Shown: positions 57,406-64,000 of the stretch, one piece after another
How positions within the stretch are numbered: the first letter of the stretch is position 1
How the letters are laid out: each line of letters begins with the position of its first letter
NCBI GenBank assembly: GCA_964604825.1
Contig: CAZSAL010000010.1
Span: 3,216 to 67,215 of the forward strand
Source: CAZSAL01 sp964604825
GTDB taxonomy: Bacteria; Elusimicrobiota; Elusimicrobia; 2-01-FULL-59-12
Direction of reading: 5' to 3'
Length of the DNA: 64,000 nucleotides
The notes under the pieces: model-generated
Seen by the model: the letters and a program-made list of their open reading frames with translations, nothing else
What the model was told of the DNA's origin: nothing
Databases searched by the model: none
Position numbers and translations under genes: made by a program

Positions 57406-60400
57406 ACTTTTCCTTTAATGCCGGCTCAACAGTTATCGCCTTATTGTAAGCAGTTGCAGCCTGGTCAGTAAGATTTTTCTTAAGGTCAGCCCGGGCGATA
57501 TTCAGCCAGATCTGGCCGTCAGCGGGATCTGCGCCGGCCGCCTCCTGATAATACTTCACGGCAGCATCAATATTGCCTTCTGTGAATTCCAGGTTCCCCA
57601 GATTGTTATAGCCTGCGGCAAGAGTTGACGGGTCTTTGAGGGCCTGCTGAAAGCTGTTCTTTGCCTCATCATAATGTTTGAACTGCGCGGCCAGCATTCC
57701 GTAATCCAGAGCCGCCTGCGCCGCGTCCTGAGGAGTTTTTGACCTTTTGTAATTTTCCTGTGCCGTCTGCCAGCGCATATCCGCCAGAGCATCCCAATCC
57801 TTCCGGAATTTTTGTTCCACAACATCCGCACCCAGCGCTTTGTATCCGGAAACCATTTCCGGAAGCGCGGCAGGCTCGAAAACCGTCCATGCCTGGTGAA
57901 TATCCGTAACGTTTACTTTGCCGGATGCCGCCCATTCGTGATATTCTTCCGCGCCTCTTTTCCACGCATCTATAAAGGATGATCCTGTTGATGCCGCTTC
58001 CAATGGAATCCAATAGGTTCCGGCGTACGGTATCAGCCAGTTGTCCGGGAAAGACAGGGATTCTCTGCGGGTCTCGCCGGTGTCCATCATAAGGAGGAGA
58101 TGTCCGGGTGCGTCCAGCACAGCGGTAGCCAGGCCCAGGCTTTCCAGGCTGGACGCGAGCAGCACAACCAGATCAGCGTGATCCCCGGATTTGCGCCCGA
58201 GCGTTTCCCGCGCGAATTGGATGGAATCTGCGGTTGAAGTATCCGGAGACACCTGATCGTAAGGGCTGTCCGGGCGGGGCGCATAGCCCACGCCGTATGC
58301 GCCCAGGGCTTCAAAAACACCGCAAGCCGCTGCTATCGATTCCGGGACAGGCGCACCTTTGTGCTCTTTTAAAAACGGCACGGCGGCTTCGCGGGTGAAA
58401 TCGCTCAAAGGCAGGTCCTTCGGAGTCACAAAAGAGGCGATGCTGTCTTTTTCTGCCCAGTCCATGCTGTTGCGGGAATACAGCTTGAAAGGCACGTCGC
58501 GGGCGGCATTAATTTCCTGGCCCCCCTGATAAAACGTTAGTTTGACATTGGCCTGCCGGGCGCTGGTTTCCGCCGCCTCCAGGATGTGATTGTTAAATAC
58601 CGCAAAAAGCGGGATCTCCTTTTCCTCGCGGGAACGGATGTCTCCGATGACGGTCTCACTGGGGTTATCCATGTATCCCTGGACGGCAAAACTGACCTTG
58701 ACCTTATGCACGGGAGCGCCGCCGTTATGTTTGATCAGCATTTTGCCCAACGGATAACGCTGATAATATTTGAAATGCGCAGGAAAGACGTTATCCAGTT
58801 GCGCGGACGCTATTTTCAACCTGGGACCGCCGCGCGCAGCATTCATACTGACGGACACCGGCGCTGAAGGCACGCTCATGGCGCCCTGATCTGACTGCGC
58901 GCGGACCGTATAGGTATAAGTGGTATTCTCCAGCTGGGCCTCATCCGTCATCGCGGTATCTACGGTATCGCTGATCTTTTCCGGCGCTCCCAGCTGCGTG
59001 CCGCGATAAACGACGTATTTGACCGGGAATCTTGTTTTCACCGCGTCCCATTTCAAGTCCACAAAACCTTCACCGGTTTTAGCCTGAAGATTCAAGGGAC
59101 TGGGCGGCAGGAGCGCAACGCGAAAGCCCTGGATCCGGTCCGCATCGGCAACGAACAACCGCCCGTCGTCGCTTAGCGCCAATGCCTGGGGATGATCTAG
59201 AAACCCTGCTCCTTTTCCCGCGCCGGCAAAACCGCAAACGAAAGTTCCCTCTGCATCATATACGAGTATCCGCGATTTCCCGGCGTCAAGCACAAAGACG
59301 TCACCGTCCCGGTCCATCGCCACCTGGCGCGGGATGCCCAGAGGCTCAGGTCCTGAAAGTCCGATTTCATGCAGGAACTTGCCCGCAGAATCAAACACTC
59401 CTATCTTGTGCAGCGTTGCATCTGCGACAAAAATCCGGTCTGCATTCCAGACTATGCTACAGGGGTTTTTGAACTGGCCCTGCCCCGCACCTTTGCCGCC
59501 GCCCATGAAAAGGTAGAGCCCCTGGTCACTGAAGGCCTGAAACCTGCCATTACCTGTATCTGCGACAAGGATGTTGCCCTGTCCCGTCAGAGCGAGGCCG
59601 CGCGGTTTAGACAATCCTCCCGGACCGCCTCGAGAAAGGCCCGGTTTCCCGCCAAGTTCCGCAAGTAACTCCCCCTTCGGATTAATTTTTATGGCCCGGT
59701 CGTTTCCCGTATCTGCGATCCAGAGATCATTGGCGCTGTCCGCAGCCATTGCCGAGGGATTGCGCACATGCAGTTTCTGCTTCAGATCAAGCTCCGCTCC
59801 TATCGTTCCGTCCGTACCGAAATCCGTTACCATCCCGCGGGTCGAAGAAAGAGCCAGAAGCCTGCCGTCAGACGTGAATGCCAGAGCGTCCGCGCTTTCA
59901 TGCAGCTTCATAAGACGGCTTATCTGAATGCGTGAAATCGATACAGGCGTAAGCGGCGCGAGCACCTCCTTCCATGAAAAAAGAAAATGCTGTACGCGAT
60001 GATTCTTCCCGTCGCATACAAAAAGATGTTCATTGCGCACAGCAAGGCCTTCAATTCCGTTGAATTGCCCGGGTTTTCGTCCGAACCCTCCAAAACTCCC
60101 AAGCGTACGCCCTGTAGCAGAGTCCATTTCCCGGAAAACGTTCGCGCCGCGGTCCGCGACAAAGACATTCCCATAGGCATCCACAACCGCGTTGCGCGGG
60201 TCGTCAAATCCTTTGACAACCGGCTCTCTCCCGGAAAAACTCTTGATAAGCTGTCCTTCGGAGGACCACTGCTCAATCTGCCTCAGCCTGGGATTAGCCG
60301 TATAAATCCGACCGGCGACATCCACAGTCATGCCGTCAATTTCCGAGCCCACTTCAATCATTTTCAAATAAATCCCGTCGTGGGAAAAAAACTCAAGCCT

Positions 60401-60868
60401 CTGTCCACCGCGCTCTGAAACCACAACCACTCCGTCCGCGCTTACGGCAACCGACCATGGATCATGAAACTGGCCGGGCTGCGCACCTTCCTCTCCGAAA
60501 GAATAAAGAAATTTCCCTTCCGGGGAGAACACCTGTATGCGCTGGTTCCCGGTATCTGCCACGAAAACATTGCCCTGGGCATCTATCGCCAGACCGTGGG
60601 GATTGCTGAATTCCCCTTCACCTGCGCCCGGTTTGCCGAAACTGGCTGTCCATGCGCCTTCTGCGGAAAAAAGCACCAGGCACTGATTCGATGCATCAAT
60701 AACCCAGGCACGTCCTGCCGGGTCAACGCCAATCTGTACCGGATAAAACGGCCTGCGCGCAGGCGGAGGGACAAGGATTTTGGCAAGTTCCATATGATCA
60801 AAGGCAGAAAGAATACTTCCGCTGGAAAGAAGGAAAACGGAGAGACAAAGGATTTTGAAGGCTTTCAT
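57377..60868 (-). CDS. Large secreted NHL-repeat / fibronectin III / TPR protein
   Basis: 1163 aa from the ATG at 60868, chosen because a signal peptide (KILCLSVFLLSSGSILSAF) follows it directly; the frame extends 68 codons upstream without support and into a repeat. N-terminal half: NHL beta-propeller repeats, units like GEFSNPHGLAIDAQGNVFVADTGNQRIQVF repeated about nine times over two propellers. Middle: a fibronectin III domain (PLNLQAKTGEGFVDLKWD). Then a domain with a transglutaminase-like look (DSIQFARETLGRKSGDHADLVVLL, GHLLLMMDTG). C-terminus: TPR units (AAGYNNLGNLEFTEGNIDAAVKYYQEA). Probably extracytoplasmic scaffold or sensor; function unknown. Confidence 0.85.
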   Translation of the reverse strand: MKAFKILCLSVFLLSSGSILSAFDHMELAKILVPPPARRPFYPVQIGVDPAGRAWVIDASNQCLVLFSAEGAWTASFGKPGAGEGEFSNPHGLAIDAQGNVFVADTGNQRIQVFSPEGKFLYSFGEEGAQPGQFHDPWSVAVSADGVVVVSERGGQRLEFFSHDGIYLKMIEVGSEIDGMTVDVAGRIYTANPRLRQIEQWSSEGQLIKSFSGREPVVKGFDDPRNAVVDAYGNVFVADRGANVFREMDSATGRTLGSFGGFGRKPGQFNGIEGLAVRNEHLFVCDGKNHRVQHFLFSWKEVLAPLTPVSISRIQISRLMKLHESADALAFTSDGRLLALSSTRGMVTDFGTDGTIGAELDLKQKLHVRNPSAMAADSANDLWIADTGNDRAIKINPKGELLAELGGKPGLSRGGPGGLSKPRGLALTGQGNILVADTGNGRFQAFSDQGLYLFMGGGKGAGQGQFKNPCSIVWNADRIFVADATLHKIGVFDSAGKFLHEIGLSGPEPLGIPRQVAMDRDGDVFVLDAGKSRILVYDAEGTFVCGFAGAGKGAGFLDHPQALALSDDGRLFVADADRIQGFRVALLPPSPLNLQAKTGEGFVDLKWDAVKTRFPVKYVVYRGTQLGAPEKISDTVDTAMTDEAQLENTTYTYTVRAQSDQGAMSVPSAPVSVSMNAARGGPRLKIASAQLDNVFPAHFKYYQRYPLGKMLIKHNGGAPVHKVKVSFAVQGYMDNPSETVIGDIRSREEKEIPLFAVFNNHILEAAETSARQANVKLTFYQGGQEINAARDVPFKLYSRNSMDWAEKDSIASFVTPKDLPLSDFTREAAVPFLKEHKGAPVPESIAAACGVFEALGAYGVGYAPRPDSPYDQVSPDTSTADSIQFARETLGRKSGDHADLVVLLASSLESLGLATAVLDAPGHLLLMMDTGETRRESLSFPDNWLIPYAGTYWIPLEAASTGSSFIDAWKRGAEEYHEWAASGKVNVTDIHQAWTVFEPAALPEMVSGYKALGADVVEQKFRKDWDALADMRWQTAQENYKRSKTPQDAAQAALDYGMLAAQFKHYDEAKNSFQQALKDPSTLAAGYNNLGNLEFTEGNIDAAVKYYQEAAGADPADGQIWLNIARADLKKNLTDQAATAYNKAITVEPALKEKYGDVSALVP

Positions 60869-60886
60869 AGAAAGGTCGTTCTTGAC

Positions 60887-60965
60887 GTCGTCCCGGCAGG
60901 CTGCAGGCCGGGATCCATTATAAAGACGTGCGGCTGGGCCCCGGCCTACGAATTGCCGGGGCGAC
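60887..60965. repeat. Dispersed palindromic repeat, family 1, overlapping the end of folD
   Basis: GTCGTCCCGGC...GCCGGGATCC, then GGCCCCGGC...GCCGGGGCGAC. The last ~6 codons and stop of folD lie inside it, so the FolD tail (SCRPGNS) is repeat-derived. Confidence 0.8.
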
Positions 60966-61851
60966 AGCTTGCTGAATTGACGCTTTTCCTTGCCAGCTGC
61001 AGCGTGTTGAACAGCAGCATCGCTATGGTCATGGGCCCGATCCCACCGGGAACCGGGGTAATGGCTGAACATTTTGCCCTGACGCGCTCAAAATCCACAT
61101 CGCCGCAGAGACTACCTGAGGGAGAACGGTTTATCCCCACATCAATTACAACCGCCCCTTCTTTAACCATTGATTCCGTGACAAGGCGCGGTTTGCCAAT
61201 GGCGGAGACAAGAATATCCGCCTCCCGGCACACGGCTGCCAGATCCTTTGTTCGCGAATGACACATGGTGACAGTCGCGTCCTGCGCCTGCAGCATCATG
61301 GCAACAGGTTTCCCGACAAGCTTGGAACGGCCGAGAACCACCGCATGCTTCCCGGCAACCGTTATTCCCGACCGCATTAATACCTGCATGATCCCGTGCG
61401 GGGTGCATGGCAGGGGATAACGGCCGGAAGCCATTTCTTCCCAGTTCTTATACTCAAAAAGCTGCCCGAGATTGCAGGGATGAAGCCCGTCCGCATCCTT
61501 ATTTGGATCAAGCGCCTCCAGAACAGGGGTGGAATCCATATTTTCCGGGAGGGGAAGCTGGAGGAGAATGCCGTGGACTTTCCCGTCGGCATTCAATTTT
61601 TTCATCAATGCAATAAGCTGTTCCCGGGTTGCCGAGGCAGGCATGGGAAAATGCAGAGAATTCATGCCGGCTTCGTTGCAGGCCTTGATCTTATTGGCGA
61701 CATATGTCTGCGATGCGGGATTTTCACCGACAAGAATTGTCGCCAGGCCAGGCACAGTCCCAGTTTTCTTCTTGAATTCCTCTACTCCGCGCCTGACTTC
61801 CGCGCGGATTTCCGCGGCCAGCGCTTTTCCATCTAATATTTTCGCGGTCAT
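60946..61851 (-). CDS. folD: Methylene-THF dehydrogenase / methenyl-THF cyclohydrolase
   Basis: 301 aa, bifunctional folate enzyme interconverting methylene-, methenyl- and formyl-THF. Motifs: VGENPASQTYVANKIKAC with the catalytic lysine, GILLQLPLPENM, PCTPHGIMQVL, AVVLGRSKLVGKPVAMML and TPVPGGIGPMTIAMLLFNT. The usual end would be near the LQLA segment; about 13 more residues follow, the last ones encoded by a family 1 repeat. The start overlaps the metF stop by 4 bp. Together with glyA and metF it covers the one-carbon cycle. Confidence 0.96.
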   Translation of the reverse strand: MTAKILDGKALAAEIRAEVRRGVEEFKKKTGTVPGLATILVGENPASQTYVANKIKACNEAGMNSLHFPMPASATREQLIALMKKLNADGKVHGILLQLPLPENMDSTPVLEALDPNKDADGLHPCNLGQLFEYKNWEEMASGRYPLPCTPHGIMQVLMRSGITVAGKHAVVLGRSKLVGKPVAMMLQAQDATVTMCHSRTKDLAAVCREADILVSAIGKPRLVTESMVKEGAVVIDVGINRSPSGSLCGDVDFERVRAKCSAITPVPGGIGPMTIAMLLFNTLQLARKSVNSASCRPGNS

Positions 61852-62747
61852 ATATCCCTCAGAATATCAGTATTTGGTTTGCGCATGCCGCGGAGATGCT
61901 CCAGAATCTCCTGAGTGGCGCGCGATTTATTCAGCGTATAAAAATGAATTCCCGGCGCTCCCCGGCGCAGGAGCCCCTCGCATTGCCGGGCCGCATAGTT
62001 GATTCCTATGCGCGCCACAGCTTCCGCATCGGACTGAACCGGTTCCAGCTCATTGATCAGAGAATCCGGCAGATTGGCGCCGCAGAGACCGGCAAAGCGC
62101 TGAATCTGCGTGAAATTTGTGACCGGCATAATGCCTGGGATTATAGGGCAGCGAATGCCGAACGACCGGGCGCGCGCGACAAAATCGAAATACACATCAT
62201 TATTGAAAAATAGCTGGGTCACAATATAGGAAGCGCCTGCATCCACCTTGAGCTTCAGATGCCGCAGGTCTTCGTCGAAACTTTTCGCCTCGATATGCTT
62301 TTCCGGGTAGCCGGCTACTCCTATGCAGAACCGATCCAGAAGAGCGATCTCCTGCGTCAACTCGTTTGCATATTGAAAACCGTCAGGATGGGGGCGGAAT
62401 GTGGTTTCCCCCTTGGGAGGATCACCGCGCAGAGCCAGAATATTATCGATTCCGCGGTCGGCAAGTTCTTTTAAGATTGCGCGAATTTCCGCACGGGAGT
62501 GGCCTACGCAGGTCAAATGAGCCACTGCTTCGAGACCAACTTCGTTCTTGATGCGCGCCACCAAGTCCAGCGTTTTGGCGCGGGTACTGCCTCCTGCGCC
62601 ATAGGTAACGGAAACGAAGTCGGGATGCAGGTCCCTGAGACGCCGCACCACCTTCATTAATTCAACCGCAGCCTCCTCGTTTTTAGGCGGGAAAAACTCA
62701 AACGAAAACAGCGGTTCTCCAGATGCAAACATCTCCGATACGCGCAT
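61848..62747 (-). CDS. metF: 5,10-methylenetetrahydrofolate reductase
   Basis: 299 aa, FAD enzyme that makes 5-methyl-THF for methionine synthesis. Motifs: FSFEFFPPKNEEAA at the N-terminus, VSVTYGAGGSTR, GIDNILALRGDPPKG, GVAGYPEKH and DAGASYIVTQLFFNNDVYFDF. First gene of a two-gene unit with folD. TAGAAT at 62759-62754 lies 6 nt before the ATG and no Shine-Dalgarno is present, so the mRNA is probably leaderless. The length matches bacterial MetF (no regulatory domain). Confidence 0.97.
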   Translation of the reverse strand: MRVSEMFASGEPLFSFEFFPPKNEEAAVELMKVVRRLRDLHPDFVSVTYGAGGSTRAKTLDLVARIKNEVGLEAVAHLTCVGHSRAEIRAILKELADRGIDNILALRGDPPKGETTFRPHPDGFQYANELTQEIALLDRFCIGVAGYPEKHIEAKSFDEDLRHLKLKVDAGASYIVTQLFFNNDVYFDFVARARSFGIRCPIIPGIMPVTNFTQIQRFAGLCGANLPDSLINELEPVQSDAEAVARIGINYAARQCEGLLRRGAPGIHFYTLNKSRATQEILEHLRGMRKPNTDILRDI

Positions 62748-62753
62748 GAAAGA

Positions 62754-62783
62754 ATTCTAGCTATTTAAGAGGATATTCGTCTA
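62754..62783 (-). promoter_or_regulatory. Leaderless-type promoter of metF-folD
   Basis: TAGACG (62783-62778), 18-nt spacer, TAGAAT (62759-62754), 6 nt, ATG. Confidence 0.55.
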
Positions 62784-62809
62784 TGAAAGGCGGGGCGCGC
62801 AGGCAGGAT

Positions 62810-63826
62810 CTATTGGGCATCAGGGATGCGGTACACTCCGGTTTTGTAGCCGCCTTCGCGCCGTACGAGCCCGGCCCGGAGCAAGGGTTTCAGCAGGAAA
62901 TGCAGGCCTCCTTTGGTTAATTCCAATTCTTTCTGAAGCTCGGCCGGACGCAGAGGTCCGGCACGAAGGAGTTTCAGCAGCTTTTCCTGCCGCAGCGTCA
63001 GATGAATCTCCTCACCCGATTTCCCCAGCTTGAGCGCCCCTATGCGTTTCCAGGTGCGCTCGAGCGTGATCTCCACCATCTCCGCCATAAACTCGACCCA
63101 GCCGGATAAGTCCTGATGGATGTTTTTTTGAACGCGGTTTAATGCCGCGTAGTATCGAGGCCGGTGTTCCCAGAGAGTCTCATCGACGGCGAAGATGTGC
63201 CGGCTGTCAAATCGCCGCCGGTAAAGTTCCCAGGCGGCCAATGCCCGGCCTGTCCGGCCATTGCCGTCTCCAAACGGATGAATAAACTCGAAACGGAAAT
63301 GCAGGATCGAGGAACTCACTACCGCGGGCCATTGCCGCGCTCGACGATTCAGCCAATCCAGCAACTCACGCATGTAATGCGGCACATCCTCCGCATGGGG
63401 AGCTATATGATTGCCCACGCGGACCCCATAGGTCCGATAAGCTCCGACGGGGCCCCGGTCCAGCGCATGACCGGCACCCAGTAAAGTATGGATTTTGAAA
63501 ACATCGGATTCCCGAATCAGTTTCGCGCTGCTGTGACGCTGGATATATTTTATCGCGGAAGCCGAGTTTCGGATTTCCTGAAGGGAACGGCGCGTGGCGG
63601 TCGGAACGTCCTTACCATCCAGCGCCGTCCGCGCTTCCTCCAGCGTCAAAGGATTCCCTTCGATTGCGCTCGATCCATGAGCCGAATGCACAACGGCATC
63701 TTTCTGGATCAGCGGCAAGGCCGTCAAATGTATAGACGCATCCTGAATGCGGGTGTGCAACGCCTGGATGGCTTCCAGCCGCCGAAGAGTCTCTGAGGTT
63801 ATGGTGAACCGGGGTTCGTAGGGCAC
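62810..63826 (-). CDS. Fic family protein (second in the window)
   Basis: 338 aa. Fic core HPFGDGNGRTGR at residues 183-194 with the catalytic histidine and both arginines; N-terminal inhibitory motif SSAIEGN at 52-58; a C-terminal winged helix (PAELQKELELTKGGLHFLLKPLL). So a complete, self-inhibited AMPylase with a DNA-binding tail. It differs from the Fic protein in the type I locus in its flap region and C-terminus. The start is GTG at 63826 with TAGACT 7 nt upstream and TTGACG as -35. Three TTGACGA copies around the promoter could be its own operator. Targets unknown. Confidence 0.93.
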   Translation of the reverse strand: MPYEPRFTITSETLRRLEAIQALHTRIQDASIHLTALPLIQKDAVVHSAHGSSAIEGNPLTLEEARTALDGKDVPTATRRSLQEIRNSASAIKYIQRHSSAKLIRESDVFKIHTLLGAGHALDRGPVGAYRTYGVRVGNHIAPHAEDVPHYMRELLDWLNRRARQWPAVVSSSILHFRFEFIHPFGDGNGRTGRALAAWELYRRRFDSRHIFAVDETLWEHRPRYYAALNRVQKNIHQDLSGWVEFMAEMVEITLERTWKRIGALKLGKSGEEIHLTLRQEKLLKLLRAGPLRPAELQKELELTKGGLHFLLKPLLRAGLVRREGGYKTGVYRIPDAQ

Positions 63827-63833
63827 AAGGAAC

Positions 63834-63875
63834 AGTCTACCTGATCGTCAAGTATTCGTCAAGTGATTCGTCAAG
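63834..63875 (-). promoter_or_regulatory. Promoter with triple CTTGACGA repeats upstream of the fic gene
   Basis: CTTGACGA occurs at 63845-63852, 63856-63863 and 63868-63875 (minus strand), 11 and 12 bp apart. The middle copy supplies TTGACG as -35, 17 nt before TAGACT (63839-63834). The GTG start follows after 7 nt. Helically phased repeats over a promoter suggest a regulator site. Confidence 0.7.
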
Positions 63876-64000
63876 CCCCCAAAAGCTCCGATAACTTTTC
63901 ACCACCCGACATTTTGATGTGGGCGATAGATCAATCCCGTTTTTTCTGCGCTCGAACCTTGTGCCGGGTGGCGCGGGTCCAGGTTTCTCACCTGGTTCGG
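63876..64000. other. Window edge, possible structured RNA start
   Basis: No ORF is supported. CGAACC (about 63954) can pair with GGTTCG (about 63993), enclosing CCAGGTTTCTCACCTGG, a perfect small hairpin. The feature is cut by the window end and cannot be named. Confidence 0.25.

Noticed and set aside
60869..61072. Upstream extension of the NHL protein
   Set aside because: It runs through a family 1 repeat and into folD; the signal peptide begins at the ATG at 60868.
1..64000. CRISPR arrays, insertion sequences, integrases or phage structural genes
   Set aside because: No regular direct-repeat/spacer array and no transposase or integrase motif was seen; the repeats present are palindromic and dispersed. 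The holin-family gene is a common chromosomal type.

Overview
The window looks like chromosome from a Gram-negative bacterium. It has outer-membrane proteins, a lipoprotein, many Sec signal peptides, an ammonium transporter with PII, and housekeeping genes for translation, arginine, folate and envelope synthesis. I cannot place it to phylum; an uncultivated lineage of the Elusimicrobiota/Omnitrophota sort is only a guess. Three traits stand out. Many transcription-unit-first genes have a -10 box 6-7 nt before the start codon, as in leaderless mRNAs, while internal genes use Shine-Dalgarno sites. Dispersed palindromic repeats are common between genes. Several of these palindromes also sit in frame inside genes (rimO, a glycosyltransferase, an amidase, hsdR twice, hsdS, argC, the end of folD).

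Layout. 124-7285 is a visibly AT-richer six-gene minus-strand defence operon: C5-methyltransferase, NotI-family endonuclease, Vsr endonuclease, a protein with two GHKL ATPase modules (one MutL/Hsp90-like, one histidine-kinase-like), a receiver-domain protein with an unrecognised C-terminus, and a second C5-methyltransferase. It lies next to an intact tRNA-Ser(UGA), which is itself nested between two halves of a decayed tRNA-Ser. 7991-11723 holds a DUF4143 ATPase, a two-gene wHTH-GHKL/STAS-like module under a palindromic operator, a small membrane protein, a lipoprotein and an oxidoreductase. 11724-16822 has a hairpin-rich gap, outer-membrane and secreted proteins, rimO and a coupled pair of unknown genes. 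16919-22349 covers PII-AmtB with a possible leader attenuator, a hybrid histidine kinase with a stand-alone receiver, and a FlgD-Ig-like secreted protein.

22517-33575 is envelope-oriented: three GT-C-like membrane proteins (one fused to an LmeA-like domain), tRNA-Glu, rmuC, a VanZ-like protein, a polysaccharide deacetylase, a family 4 glycosyltransferase and a cell-wall amidase. 33572-43932 is a mosaic type I restriction-modification locus (hsdM-fic-hsdS-unknown-hsdR remnant-rhuM-hsdR) followed by an orphan parB. 44047-53481 is LysM, holin-like, RNase HI-like, yajQ, wecB, wecA, glyA, tsaC, argJ, argC and rsmI, read on the minus strand with many overlaps. 53654-64000 has ndk with a clear promoter, transketolase, a large NHL/Fn3/TPR secreted protein with an Fn3 partner, folD-metF and a second Fic protein behind a promoter with three TTGACGA copies.

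The strongest candidate for an undescribed system is the 124-7241 operon, in which a NotI-type restriction-modification system is packaged with what looks like its own ATPase/phosphorelay pair. No integrase, transposase, CRISPR array or rRNA was recognised.
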